41,441 bases of DNA from Puniceicoccaceae bacterium (GTDB lineage: Bacteria > Verrucomicrobiota > Verrucomicrobiia > Opitutales > Coraliomargaritaceae), in contig JAKVCN010000015.1 in the NCBI GenBank assembly GCA_022448585.1, positions 1 through 41,441 of the forward strand, in the 5' to 3' direction. Under the pieces are notes generated by a model, which was not told where the DNA came from, ran no database searches, and saw only the letters and a program-made list of their open reading frames with translations. The translations under genes and the position numbers were made by a program. The first letter of the stretch is position 1. The number at the start of each line of letters is the position of its first letter. Below are positions 8,239 through 15,665 of the stretch, piece by piece.

Positions 8239-8290
8239 AGTAGTTACTGCTGGGTTTTCAGATGAATCAATTTAATCGGTAAAATAAAAA

Positions 8291-8596
8291 TTACCAAGAG
8301 GATTTTGTCACACCTGGAATCTTACCCTGGGAGGCAAGCTCGCGAAATGTGATACGAGAAAGACCAAATTTACGGATGAAAGCACGGGGGCGACCCGTGA
8401 CAGAGCAACGGTTACGCGCTCGAATTGGGCTACTATTTTTAGGTAGCTTGGACAATTTTGACTGCGCCTTATAAAACTCTTCATCAGAGGTATCAGGATT
8501 TGCCAAGATTGCTTTTAACTCAGTTCGTTTCTTTGCGAACTTAGCAATTAGACGCTCGCGCTTTTTGTTTCGGTGAATTGCAGATATTTTAGCCAT
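8291..8596 (-). CDS. rpsN: 30S ribosomal protein S14, zinc-independent form
   Basis: S14 is in the head of the small subunit. I place the start at the ATG giving [20 protein letters not shown], which yields 101 residues, the length of the long S14 type. The frame stays open further upstream, but that part overlaps rplE and resembles nothing. The C-terminal half has [22 protein letters not shown]-x(3)[15 protein letters not shown], typical of S14. The CxxC zinc knuckle of the short form is absent, with only one Cys left, so this is the C-minus paralogue type. It lies between rplE and rpsH with 19 bases to rplE. No Shine-Dalgarno sequence is seen. Confidence 0.97.
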   Translation of the reverse strand: MAKISAIHRNKKRERLIAKFAKKRTELKAILANPDTSDEEFYKAQSKLSKLPKNSSPIRARNRCSVTGRPRAFIRKFGLSRITFRELASQGKIPGVTKSSW

Positions 8597-8615
8597 GTTA
8601 TAAAAAGTATTGAAA

Positions 8616-9215
8616 TTATGCGTCAACCGTTTCTGCCTCTTTAGCTGCAGCTTCTTCCGCTGCAACTTCTGAAGAAGATTTACGAAAGGGCATACCAAAT
8701 AAACGAAGTAGTTCTCGGCCTTCTTCATCAGAATTGGCGGAAGTAGTAAATGATATATCCATGCCAATTGTAGCGGAAGTACCTTCAGCACTAACTTCTG
8801 GGAATATAGTATGGTCAGAAATTCCTAAAGTGTAGTTACCTTGACCATCGAACTTCACAGGGACTCCGCGAAAGTCACGTATACAAGGCAATGCTACATT
8901 AACCAATCGCAACATGAAATCATACATACTGCGTCCGCGTAATGTAACCTTACAACCAATTGGTTGACCTTCCCTTAACTTAAAGTTGGATATACTCAAC
9001 TTGGCTTTTGTAATTACTGGACGCTGGCCAGAGATCTTTGTGATTTCATCGTTCACATAATTTGCATGATTTTTATCTGCGGTTGCGCTAAAACCTGAAT
9101 TGATAACGATCTTAGTAACCGCAGGAACGATGTGCCCGTTTGAGTAGCCAAACTTTTCTTTAAGTTCGGGAACGACTGAATCATTGTAATGTTTATGTAG
9201 TAGTGCTTGTTCCAT
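8616..9215 (-). CDS. rplE: 50S ribosomal protein L5
   Basis: L5 binds 5S rRNA and forms bridge B1b with S13. The core (about 1-178) shows the family segments [21 protein letters not shown] near 19-39, [34 protein letters not shown] near 56-89, [14 protein letters not shown] near 102-115, and a C-terminal block with [27 protein letters not shown]. Ordinary L5 has about 179 residues; this one has 199, the extra ~20 being an Ala/Glu-rich tail. It follows rplX after a 95-base structured gap, the largest within the spc part of the cluster. Identity is certain. Confidence 0.98.
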   Translation of the reverse strand: MEQALLHKHYNDSVVPELKEKFGYSNGHIVPAVTKIVINSGFSATADKNHANYVNDEITKISGQRPVITKAKLSISNFKLREGQPIGCKVTLRGRSMYDFMLRLVNVALPCIRDFRGVPVKFDGQGNYTLGISDHTIFPEVSAEGTSATIGMDISFTTSANSDEEGRELLRLFGMPFRKSSSEVAAEEAAAKEAETVDA

Positions 9216-9223
9216 TTTAATAC

Positions 9224-9251
9224 AACCGGATTACCGACCCGGGATGCGGTT
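9224..9251 (-). promoter_or_regulatory. Hairpin ahead of rplE, possible S8-type regulatory site
   Basis: In the 95-base rplX-rplE gap, AACCG at 9224-9228 pairs with CGGTT at 9247-9251. An internal loop follows, then a short inner stem CCG at 9234-9236 with CGG at 9240-9242. The structure ends about 8 bases before the rplE ATG. In E. coli, S8 represses the spc operon by binding a helix with an internal loop at the rplX-rplE junction, so position and shape agree. I could not match the S8 core bases, so this is a positional inference only. Confidence 0.3.
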
Positions 9252-9310
9252 AGGAGTTTTTGATGATGTCTAAGATAGTTAATGCAATAAGTATGAAAGT
9301 GTTTCGTAAA

Positions 9311-9553
9311 TTATTTCTTTTTGGTGTCATACTTTTCTGCAAGCATAACATTTGAGTAATGTAAGGGAGCCTCTTTTTCTACCGATCCCCCATCAGGATT
9401 ATCTTGTGTCTTGCGCTCATACTTAGTAATTAAGTTAACCCCCTCAACGAGAATCTTCTCACCCGCCTTAACTTCGAGTACTTTACCTCGCTTACCACGG
9501 TGAGCACCACTAATTACCACTACTTCTTGTTCGCGTTTGATTACTTTTGCCAT
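9311..9553 (-). CDS. rplX: 50S ribosomal protein L24
   Basis: L24 is an early-assembly protein near the tunnel exit. The KOW motif is in [31 protein letters not shown] (about 10-40), followed by [30 protein letters not shown] (about 42-71), both diagnostic. At 80 residues it is at the short end of the family and lacks the longer C-terminal part of E. coli L24 (104). The start codon lies two bases after the rplN stop, suggesting translational coupling. Its identity is secure from the KOW domain and the gene order. Confidence 0.97.
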   Translation of the reverse strand: MAKVIKREQEVVVISGAHRGKRGKVLEVKAGEKILVEGVNLITKYERKTQDNPDGGSVEKEAPLHYSNVMLAEKYDTKKK

Positions 9554-9555
9554 AA

Positions 9556-9918
9556 CTATAGTACTTCGGGTGCTAGTGAGATAATCTTCATATACTTGCT
9601 GCGCAGCTCCCTAGCTACAGGACCAAATATACGTGTTCCCTTTGGATTTCCATCCGTGTTAATAATGACTGCGGCGTTGTTGTCAAAACGCAGGTAACTT
9701 CCGTCGCCTCGGCGTATAGGTGCTACAGTGCGCACAACCACGGCCTTAACCACCTCACCTTTTTTTACAGATGAATCCGTCGAGGCTTCCTTAACATTGC
9801 ATACAATCACGTCACCAATGGAGGCAGTCTTCTTATTCTGCCCTAGACGTCGGATCATTTCGGCAGATTTAGCACCGGTGTTGTCCGCTATAAATACGCG
9901 GCTATTCATTTGAATCAT
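9556..9918 (-). CDS. rplN: 50S ribosomal protein L14
   Basis: L14 contributes to intersubunit bridges with 16S rRNA. The 120-residue protein starts [26 protein letters not shown] and continues with the [11 protein letters not shown] segment (about 36-46). [12 protein letters not shown]-x(5)[18 protein letters not shown] (about 57-91) and [13 protein letters not shown] complete the family pattern. It is followed almost without gap by rplX. GGAG lies about 10 bases before the ATG, so this is one of the few genes in the cluster with a visible Shine-Dalgarno sequence. Confidence 0.98.
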   Translation of the reverse strand: MIQMNSRVFIADNTGAKSAEMIRRLGQNKKTASIGDVIVCNVKEASTDSSVKKGEVVKAVVVRTVAPIRRGDGSYLRFDNNAAVIINTDGNPKGTRIFGPVARELRSKYMKIISLAPEVL

Positions 9919-9969
9919 GGCTTAAATTCTCCGTTTAGGTATTTAATTATATAACAAATTGTTAGTAAG

Positions 9970-10263
9970 TTAAGCAGCATCTCCACCAATCTTAGGTGCG
10001 CGTTCTATTACACGAGTCACACGCCAGCGCTTCAGTTTGCTTAAGGGGCGCGTCTCCATGATTTCAACCTTGTCGCCGATGCCACATTCATTTTCTGCAT
10101 CGTGCGCATGAACAACAGTCTTTCGCTTAATCTCTTTGCGGTAGAGTGGATGCGGTGTTTTGTAAAAGTAGGTAACTTTAATTGTCTTATCACCAGATGA
10201 ACTGGTGACTTCTCCAATCAATGACTTTCGAGAGTTACGAGTATTGGGTGTAGCTTCTAACAT
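9970..10263 (-). CDS. rpsQ: 30S ribosomal protein S17
   Basis: S17 is a primary 16S rRNA-binding protein with an OB fold. After a short N-terminal lead (MLEATPNTRNSR) the 97-residue protein shows KSLIGEVTSSSGDKTIKVTY near 13-32, HPLYRKEIKRKTVVHAHD near 38-55, and GIGDKVEIMETRPLSKLKRWRVTRVIE near 61-88, the family hallmarks. Length is slightly above average. It follows rpmC by 20 bases and precedes rplN, the usual S10-to-spc junction. No obvious promoter separates it from rplN, supporting one transcript. Confidence 0.98.
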   Translation of the reverse strand: MLEATPNTRNSRKSLIGEVTSSSGDKTIKVTYFYKTPHPLYRKEIKRKTVVHAHDAENECGIGDKVEIMETRPLSKLKRWRVTRVIERAPKIGGDAA

Positions 10264-10283
10264 ATCAAATTAATGGCTTGTGA

Positions 10284-10487
10284 TTAGGCATTGGCGCTAG
10301 CCAATTTCTTCTCTGTAAGTATCGTTTCAAGACGCGCAATGTCACGGCGTAATTGAGTGAATTCGTGCGGGTGTTCCACCTGACCAGTCTGCTTTTTCAT
10401 ACGCAAAGTAACTTGAGAGTCACGGGTTTCGCGCAGCTTTTTTTGTATTTCAGCTTCTGACATTTCTCGTATGTCTTTCGTATTCAT
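10284..10487 (-). CDS. rpmC: 50S ribosomal protein L29
   Basis: L29 is a small helical protein at the tunnel exit, next to the docking site for trigger factor and SRP on L23. The 67-residue protein shows MNTKDIREMSEAEIQKKLRETR at the N-terminus. The C-terminal half includes MKKQTGQVEHPHEFTQLRRDIARLETILTEKK, matching the family's two-helix coiled hairpin. It lies between rplP and rpsQ as always in this operon. There is no Shine-Dalgarno sequence, only AT-rich sequence before the ATG. Confidence 0.97.
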   Translation of the reverse strand: MNTKDIREMSEAEIQKKLRETRDSQVTLRMKKQTGQVEHPHEFTQLRRDIARLETILTEKKLASANA

Positions 10488-10524
10488 AATAATATCAAAT
10501 AGTAAAATTTTATGTGATAGAGTG

Positions 10525-10941
10525 CTAATTTTCCTCTCGGGAAATAAAACGACAACGAAAAGGTAGCTTTGTATCGGCTAGGCGCAAAGCTTCACGTGCT
10601 GCAGTAACCGAACAACCGGCAATCTCAAAGAGCATAGTGCCGGGCTTGATAACTGCAACCCATCTTTCTACTCCACCTTTACCTTTACCCATACGCGTTT
10701 CGGCTGGCTTTTTTGTGACTGGCTTATGAGGGAAAACACGAATCCAAACTTTACCTTTTCGCTTGAGGCTACGTGTCATTGCTACACGTGCTGCTTCAAT
10801 TTGTTGAGAAGTCATGCGCCCGCGAGAAAGAGATTGAATCCCAAAGTCACCAAAAGACAAGGTGTTGCCTTTTTGTGCAGTTCCGTAAATACGGCCCTTG
10901 TGAACCTTACGGTATTTAGTGCGTGATGGAAGTAATGCCAT
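10525..10941 (-). CDS. rplP: 50S ribosomal protein L16
   Basis: L16 sits beside the A-site tRNA and is needed for late 50S assembly. The 138-residue protein shows [59 protein letters not shown] across about 28-69, and [32 protein letters not shown] around 71-102. All are diagnostic and the length is normal. The [11 protein letters not shown] loop carries the Arg that is a hydroxylation target in some bacteria. The gene lies between rpsC and rpmC. Confidence 0.98.
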   Translation of the reverse strand: MALLPSRTKYRKVHKGRIYGTAQKGNTLSFGDFGIQSLSRGRMTSQQIEAARVAMTRSLKRKGKVWIRVFPHKPVTKKPAETRMGKGKGGVERWVAVIKPGTMLFEIAGCSVTAAREALRLADTKLPFRCRFISREEN

Positions 10942-10975
10942 GGATAGCTAATATTAAGTGTTAAAATAAATTAGG

Positions 10976-11608
10976 TTAAATTTCTTCTTCATCAGGTAAG
11001 CATATCCAGCACTTTACCCCGATAATGCCGTACACAGTGCTTGCTTCGCTGAACCCATAGTTGATTTGCGCCCGTAATGTTTGCAGTGGAACCTTACCCA
11101 TACGTTGCTGCTCAGTACGGGCAATATCAGCTCCACCAAGTCGACCGCCACATTGAATGCGAATTCCATCAGCGCCCATTGCCATCGTAGTTTGCACTGC
11201 CCGCTTCATAGCACGGCGGAAGGCAATGCGACGCTCTAATTGTAAAGCTACATTCTCTGCTACTAACTGCGCAGATAAATCAGGTCGCTTCACTTCTTGA
11301 ATATCAAGCATGACATCCTTACCAACTTTTTTATTGAGCTCCATCTTTAACTTGTCGAGCTCCTGACCCTTACGGCCAATAACAACACCTGGACGTGCTG
11401 TGAAAATCTTCACGCGTATTCGCCCCGAAGCACGCTCAATGAAAATACGTGGCACCGATGCATAACGTAACTTATTCTCGAGAAAAGTACGAATCGTGTG
11501 ATCCTCTTTGAGATAGGTTGGAAAATCCTGCTTGGATGCGTACCAGCGGGAGTCCCAATCGCGTGTTACTGCGAGGCGGAAGCCAATCGGATGAGTTTTT
11601 TGTCCCAT
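10976..11608 (-). CDS. rpsC: 30S ribosomal protein S3
   Basis: S3 lines the mRNA entry channel and has helicase-associated activity together with S4 and S5. The 210-residue protein begins [24 protein letters not shown]. The KH domain contains [26 protein letters not shown] (about 62-87). The C-terminal domain shows [40 protein letters not shown] across about 128-167, then the end [14 protein letters not shown]. Length and motifs are normal. The C-terminus is slightly acidic. It follows rplV and precedes rplP in the standard S10-operon order. Confidence 0.98.
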   Translation of the reverse strand: MGQKTHPIGFRLAVTRDWDSRWYASKQDFPTYLKEDHTIRTFLENKLRYASVPRIFIERASGRIRVKIFTARPGVVIGRKGQELDKLKMELNKKVGKDVMLDIQEVKRPDLSAQLVAENVALQLERRIAFRRAMKRAVQTTMAMGADGIRIQCGGRLGGADIARTEQQRMGKVPLQTLRAQINYGFSEASTVYGIIGVKCWICLPDEEEI

Positions 11609-11626
11609 AAAGTCGTTGTTTAAAGT

Positions 11627-11962
11627 CTAAGCTTGATCGGTTAATACAATTCGGATGTTGCTTGTGCGTTTTTTGTACGGATGCGCCGAGCCACGTGCAA
11701 CAGGGCGAAAGCGCTTGAATGCTGGACCCTGTTCAACAGTTGCTGATTCAATCGTCAGCGTATCCGAAGATAAATTATTATTGTTTTCTGCATTCGCTAT
11801 CGCTGACTGTAGTGTCTTACTAACAAGTCGTGCAGATTTACGTGGAATAAAACGTAATATTTCAACTGCTTCGGCTGCATTGCGTCCTTGGATGGCACGC
11901 GTGATCTCGCGCACTTTCACCGGCGACATACGAGCATATTTAGTGTAAGCTTTGACCTGCAT
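11627..11962 (-). CDS. rplV: 50S ribosomal protein L22
   Basis: L22 forms part of the constriction of the peptide exit tunnel through a long beta hairpin. The 111-residue protein shows AYTKYARMSPVKVREITRAIQGRNAAEAVEIL near 5-36 and the FIPRKSARLVSKTLQSAIANAENN segment near 38-61. The hairpin FKRFRPVARGSAHPYKKRTSNIRIVLTD lies near 82-109. Length is normal. The hairpin, where macrolide-resistance indels occur in other bacteria, is intact. It starts only 6 bases after the unusual secreted-protein gene rather than directly after rpsS. Confidence 0.98.
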   Translation of the reverse strand: MQVKAYTKYARMSPVKVREITRAIQGRNAAEAVEILRFIPRKSARLVSKTLQSAIANAENNNNLSSDTLTIESATVEQGPAFKRFRPVARGSAHPYKKRTSNIRIVLTDQA

Positions 11963-11968
11963 TGTAGT

Positions 11969-12349
11969 TTAAATAGTTGTTATTACTTTAACTCGAGCAA
12001 TATCACCCTTTTGAATGGTGGCATCTTCGACGAGTTCTAAAATTAGCCCTGCGGAACATTCGCTTCTGGATTCAATGATAATGAGTTCTCCAATTGATAG
12101 AAATCCGCGATTAATGGAACAAACCATACCGTGACGAAGTCCTTGCACAAGCCCACCATCGAGAATAACGATATCTGCATTAAGTGATGGAACAATTGAT
12201 GCGACTGTAGCGGTATTAGGACTAAAGATAGTTTCCTTAACGAAGTTAGGACGCTCCGCTTCCACAATAAGGCTACTACTAAGCACTGCACCACTTAGGG
12301 CAAGCAAGCACAATAGCTTTATTTGGCGAAGTGTAGATGCAAATGACAT
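11969..12349 (-). CDS. Small secreted protein of unknown function inserted in the S10 operon
   Basis: I do not recognise this gene as a named family. The 126-residue product has a clear N-terminal signal: basic MSFASTLRQIK, then a hydrophobic run (about 12-29), then V-E-A before ERP, a plausible signal peptidase I site near residue 31. The mature ~95 residues carry the pattern V-I-L-D-G-G-L-V-Q-G-L-R-H-G-M-V (about 60-75), then SIGELIIIE, E-C-S-A-G-L-I-L and IQKGDIARVKV. That resembles the small beta-barrel repeats of MreC or of the FlgT C-terminal domain: a G-x-x-x-G-x-x-x-G turn, a G-E-L strand, an S-A-G-L strand and a final K-G-D-x-V/A. It lies in frame order between rpsS (27 bases) and rplV (6 bases), co-directional and co-transcribed with cytosolic ribosomal proteins. 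An envelope or cell-wall role is inference. Confidence 0.85.
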   Translation of the reverse strand: MSFASTLRQIKLLCLLALSGAVLSSSLIVEAERPNFVKETIFSPNTATVASIVPSLNADIVILDGGLVQGLRHGMVCSINRGFLSIGELIIIESRSECSAGLILELVEDATIQKGDIARVKVITTI

Positions 12350-12376
12350 TATAAAATATGGTAAAAGTAAATTAAC

Positions 12377-12643
12377 TTATTTATTGCCAGCTTGATGTGA
12401 CTTAAAAGTACGTGTTGGTGAAAATTCACCTAGCTTGTGCCCTACCATATTTTCAGTGACATAAACTGGCAGAAAACTGCGACCATTATGGACACTAAAA
12501 TTAAGCCCTACGAAATCAGGGGTGATAGTCGAACGGCGCGACCAAGTCTGGATCGGTTTACGATCATTACTGGACTGCGCTGCTTCGACTTTTTTAGCTA
12601 GATGCGGATCAACAAAGAAACCTTTTTTTACGGAACGTGACAT
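12377..12643 (-). CDS. rpsS: 30S ribosomal protein S19
   Basis: S19 sits at the top of the 30S head and contacts S13 and the A-site finger. The 88-residue protein shows [70 protein letters not shown] (about 32-82) and a short basic end. All are diagnostic and the length is normal. It lies 16 bases after rplB. Its usual downstream neighbour rplV is displaced by an unrelated secreted-protein gene. No Shine-Dalgarno sequence precedes the ATG. Confidence 0.98.
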   Translation of the reverse strand: MSRSVKKGFFVDPHLAKKVEAAQSSNDRKPIQTWSRRSTITPDFVGLNFSVHNGRSFLPVYVTENMVGHKLGEFSPTRTFKSHQAGNK

Positions 12644-12659
12644 AACTTAAACTCAGTAA

Positions 12660-13505
12660 TTATTTGCGTTTCATCGGACGTCCATTACGACGGACGAGGA
12701 TTTGAGAATTTGTCGGATTTGACTTTTTACGAGTTGGGAATCCCTTCGATAATTGACCCCAAGGAGATTGTGGATGACCACCACCTGAGGTACGTCCTTC
12801 TCCACCACCCATTGGGTGGTCAACAGGATTCATTGCAACACCACGGACTCTGGGGCGTCGACCTAACCAACGGTTGCGACCTGCTTTACCAAGGCTCTGA
12901 TTTTGATGCTCATGATTGCCAACCTCTCCAATAGTGGCTCTGCACCGACTATTAAGATAGCGTATTTCACCTGAAGGTAATTTTATAGTAGCTCGGTCAC
13001 CATCGATGGAGACTAATTGAGCAGACTGGCCAGCTGAGCGTGCTATTTGTGCACCACGCCCCGGATGTAATTCTATCGCGTGAACTTTTGTTGCTGGTGG
13101 AATAACTGATAAGGGCATATTGTAACCTGAAGAAAACTCCACACGCTTGTCTACATTTAGTAAAACATCACCCTCTTTGACACCACGGGGAGCTAAAATA
13201 TAACGTTTTTCACCATCTGCATAAGCAAGCAAAGCTAGATTAGCAGAGCGATTAGGATCATACTCAATGGCTTGAACCTTAGCAGGTATATCTAGCTTAT
13301 CTCGACGAAAGTCAATAAGACGGTACGCACGCTTGTGACCACCTCCACGACGTCGCGAGGTGATACGGCCATAACAATTACGGCCCTTTTTAATGTGCTT
13401 TACCTTGGTAAGTAGACGTTCCGGCTTCTTTTTACTCACCTCTTGCTTATTACGAGTGAGAAAACGCTGACCGGGGGTCAAAGGTCTGGAGCTGTTAAGT
13501 GGCAT
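12660..13505 (-). CDS. rplB: 50S ribosomal protein L2
   Basis: L2 is a primary 23S rRNA-binding protein needed for subunit joining and peptidyl transfer. The 281-residue protein shows NCYGRITSRRRGGGHKRAYRLIDFRRDK near 43-70, the SH3-like region with IELHPGRGAQIARSAGQSAQLVS near 148-170, and the C-terminal signature RGVAMNPVDHPMGGGEGRTSGGGHPQSPWG near 220-249, which includes the conserved His of NPVDHP. Length is slightly above average. AGGAG stands about 10 bases before the ATG, a rare clear Shine-Dalgarno sequence in this cluster. It lies between rplW and rpsS. Confidence 0.98.
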   Translation of the reverse strand: MPLNSSRPLTPGQRFLTRNKQEVSKKKPERLLTKVKHIKKGRNCYGRITSRRRGGGHKRAYRLIDFRRDKLDIPAKVQAIEYDPNRSANLALLAYADGEKRYILAPRGVKEGDVLLNVDKRVEFSSGYNMPLSVIPPATKVHAIELHPGRGAQIARSAGQSAQLVSIDGDRATIKLPSGEIRYLNSRCRATIGEVGNHEHQNQSLGKAGRNRWLGRRPRVRGVAMNPVDHPMGGGEGRTSGGGHPQSPWGQLSKGFPTRKKSNPTNSQILVRRNGRPMKRK

Positions 13506-13525
13506 ATTGTATTATCTCCTATATT

Positions 13526-13816
13526 TTAAACTAATTCGATAGCATCGCCATCCTTTAAGGTGACGATAGCTTTTTTGTGACCACCTTTAGTGCCTGGACG
13601 TCCGCGGCGCGATCTGTCTATCTTAACCTTAGGCTTTTTAATAAGGGTATTAACGTTTGTTACAGTTACATTAAAGAGTTTTTCGACAGCCTCAGCTATC
13701 TCCTTACGATTGGCATTGGGTGTTACTTCAAAAGTATATTGATTTAAATTAGCAGCTAAATTAGCAGCTTTTTCTGTGACGCGATATTCGCGAAGAATTT
13801 TATCAGGAATGATCAT
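13526..13816 (-). CDS. rplW: 50S ribosomal protein L23
   Basis: L23 is the docking platform for trigger factor and SRP at the tunnel exit. The 96-residue protein shows ILREYRVTEKAANLAANLNQYTFEVTPNANRKEIAEAVEKLFNVTVTNVNTL across about 7-58, then KPKVKIDRSRRGRPGTKGGHKKAIVTLKDGDAIELV. These are the usual alpha/beta core and the tunnel loop. Its ATG lies two bases after the rplD stop. The Shine-Dalgarno GGAGG is inside the last codons of rplD, which points to translational coupling. Length is normal. Confidence 0.98.
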   Translation of the reverse strand: MIIPDKILREYRVTEKAANLAANLNQYTFEVTPNANRKEIAEAVEKLFNVTVTNVNTLIKKPKVKIDRSRRGRPGTKGGHKKAIVTLKDGDAIELV

Positions 13817-13818
13817 AA

Positions 13819-14454
13819 TTATTCGCCTCCGTTAGCACGAGCTAGTATAGTTTCAATGCCCTTGGCACTGACGAGAATTTTCTGGTAGCGCACGACATCC
13901 AGTGTACTTAAATTGCCTGCTTCTGTCATTGATACGCCATCAATATTTCGCGCAGCAAGTGCGGCATTGTTTTCGAAAGTATCGTCAATAATTAACACTT
14001 TACCATGTTTTGGTAAAACTGAAGTTAGCACTTTATTAAATAATGCAGTCTTTGGTTCATTAATTTGAATCGATTCAATAACAGAGATACCACCATCTGT
14101 CGCACGCTCAAAAAGAGCACGTCGGAAGGCTAAGCTCTTCATCTTACGATTTATCTTCTGCGAGAAATCTCGTGGCTTTGGACCATGTGCGATACCACCA
14201 TGACGTTGATGAGGGACTCTACGTGTACCTTGGCGTGCTGTACCACTACCCTTTTGACGGAAGAGTTTTTTTCCTGATCCTGCTACCTCTGCACGAGTCT
14301 TAGTCGAGGCTGTACCCTGACGACGGTTAGCTTGGTGTGCTATCACGACTTGGCGTAATGCAGCAACACCTTTGTCATCGTCAAAAGTGGGGAATGAGGC
14401 AAAATCTTTGTCTTCGCTCTTAGTCCCGTCCGTAGAAAATAATTTAAGTTTCAT
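13819..14454 (-). CDS. rplD: 50S ribosomal protein L4
   Basis: L4 is an assembly initiator with a loop reaching the tunnel, and in E. coli it represses its own S10 operon. The 211-residue protein shows LRQVVIAHQANRRQGTASTKTRAEVAGSGKKLFRQKGSGTARQGTRRVPHQRHGGIAHGPKPRDFSQKINRKMKSLAFRRAL, the long tunnel loop and flanking helices (about 33-115). The C-terminal Rossmann-like part includes ARNIDGVSMTEAGNLSTLDVVRYQKILVS. Length is normal. TAGGAG lies about 9 bases before the ATG. If L4 autoregulation exists here, the structured gap ahead of rplC is a candidate target, since rpsJ itself has an AT-rich leader. Confidence 0.97.
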   Translation of the reverse strand: MKLKLFSTDGTKSEDKDFASFPTFDDDKGVAALRQVVIAHQANRRQGTASTKTRAEVAGSGKKLFRQKGSGTARQGTRRVPHQRHGGIAHGPKPRDFSQKINRKMKSLAFRRALFERATDGGISVIESIQINEPKTALFNKVLTSVLPKHGKVLIIDDTFENNAALAARNIDGVSMTEAGNLSTLDVVRYQKILVSAKGIETILARANGGE

Positions 14455-14478
14455 CTAATATATCTCCTAATATAAAGC

Positions 14479-15117
14479 CTATACAGTCTTGTTTTTAACT
14501 GCAGAAAGGACGGTCAGCATGCTGCCACGAGAGCCTGGAACACTACCCTTAATAAGAATTAAGTTTTTTTCTGGGACAACCTTAACTATAGTAAGATTTT
14601 GAACAGTTCGTTGTTTATCACCCATGTGACCTGGCATTTTCTTGCCCTTAATAACATGACCCGGCCATTGGCACATTCCGTAAGAACCTCCTCGGCGGTG
14701 AAACATAGAACCGTGAGAGGCTGGGCCTCCTGCAAAACCATAACGCTTAACTACGCCTTGAAAGCCACGGCCCTTCGATGTTCCGACGACATCTATCTTT
14801 TGTCCTGCCTCAAACTTCTCTACAGTTAGAACATCCCCAACATTTAGCTCACCTTCACCGTTCGTGCGAAACTCTTGAAGCTCCGACTGTGGCTCTACCC
14901 CAGCTTTTTTAAAGTGACCTACCGCTGCCTTAGAAAGACGGTTTTCTTTTTGTGGACGGTATCCTATTTGAACTGCGTCATACCCATCTAGATCCAATGA
15001 CTTAACTTGGGTGACCGGACAGGGACCTGCTTCAATGACTGTAACAGGTACGAGACGATTAGAATCATCGAATACCTGTGTCATACCTATCTTTTTACCG
15101 AGTAAGGCTATGTTCAT
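14479..15117 (-). CDS. rplC: 50S ribosomal protein L3
   Basis: L3 is one of two assembly-initiating large-subunit proteins and reaches toward the peptidyl transferase centre. The 212-residue protein starts MNIALLGKKIGMTQVFDD and shows YDAVQIGYRPQKENRLSKA near 45-63. The loop VGTSKGRGFQGVVKRYGFAGGPASHGS is near 111-137, with YGMCQWPGHVIKGKKMPGHMGDKQRTVQNL near 146-175. It is typical throughout. A 128-base gap with several hairpins separates it from rpsJ, the longest gap in the S10 part. No Shine-Dalgarno sequence is present. Confidence 0.98.
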   Translation of the reverse strand: MNIALLGKKIGMTQVFDDSNRLVPVTVIEAGPCPVTQVKSLDLDGYDAVQIGYRPQKENRLSKAAVGHFKKAGVEPQSELQEFRTNGEGELNVGDVLTVEKFEAGQKIDVVGTSKGRGFQGVVKRYGFAGGPASHGSMFHRRGGSYGMCQWPGHVIKGKKMPGHMGDKQRTVQNLTIVKVVPEKNLILIKGSVPGSRGSMLTVLSAVKNKTV

Positions 15118-15128
15118 AATACTAAGTG

Positions 15129-15165
15129 GCAGGTGGTGCGTAAGCGCCGTTTAAATTAAACCTGC
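15129..15165 (-). promoter_or_regulatory. Branched hairpin in the rpsJ-rplC gap
   Basis: GCAGGT at 15129-15134 and ACCTGC at 15160-15165 close a structure. It contains one self-complementary arm (GTTTA/TAAAC) and a second arm formed by GGTGC/GCGCC around GTAA on the plus strand, so the RNA can form a three-way junction about 12 bases before the rplC ATG. A second stem, TCGCT/AGCGA followed by five U in the minus-strand RNA (about 15193-15217), lies just upstream and looks like a weak attenuator. The position inside the S10 operon suggests a regulatory leader, but the ligand is unknown. Confidence 0.35.
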
Positions 15166-15245
15166 ATTAGGGAGTTAAAATATGGAAAAATCGCTTTTAG
15201 TGATAGCGAGCGGGCGAAAAAAAGGACTTTTTGAGCGCTCGTCAA

Positions 15246-15554
15246 CTAAACATTAATAGAAATATCAACACCAGCAGGCAAATTAAGCTTTTTAAGCTCA
15301 TCTACAGTTGCTGCGGTCGGCTCAATAATATCAATTAAACGCTTGTGTGTACGCACTTCGAATTGTTCCATAGATTTCTTATTGACATGTACCGAGCGGT
15401 TAACGGTGAACTTCTCAATACGAGTTGGGACTGGAATAGGCCCAGAAACACGCGCCCCAGAGCGCTTAGCGGTTTCTACGATGTCCAAAGCAGACTGATC
15501 TATAACGCGATAATCAAAGCCTTTAAGGCGAATACGGATACGTGGTGCACTCAT
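15246..15554 (-). CDS. rpsJ: 30S ribosomal protein S10
   Basis: S10 is in the head of the small subunit and also pairs with NusB in antitermination. The 102-residue protein starts [19 protein letters not shown] and shows [35 protein letters not shown] (about 32-66). It ends [33 protein letters not shown]. Length and motifs are standard. It follows fusA with no tuf between them, since tuf is near the start of the cluster. The 111 bases upstream are AT-rich, with a possible but weak promoter (TTGGAT, 17 bases, TATTAA on the minus strand). No Shine-Dalgarno sequence is seen. Confidence 0.98.
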   Translation of the reverse strand: MSAPRIRIRLKGFDYRVIDQSALDIVETAKRSGARVSGPIPVPTRIEKFTVNRSVHVNKKSMEQFEVRTHKRLIDIIEPTAATVDELKKLNLPAGVDISINV

Positions 15555-15665
15555 AATAATTTATACTGGGTTTAATGTAATTGTTTATTTGTTAATATAT
15601 TGAATTAAAATTTAAAAAAATTCTCTGATTAATAATGGTTTTATGGGTGAGATCCAAAAAGTAGT

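Noticed and set aside
8597-8791. Possible 65-residue N-terminal extension of S14
   Set aside because: It overlaps rplE in another frame, resembles no S14 sequence, and the MAKIS start gives the exact family length.
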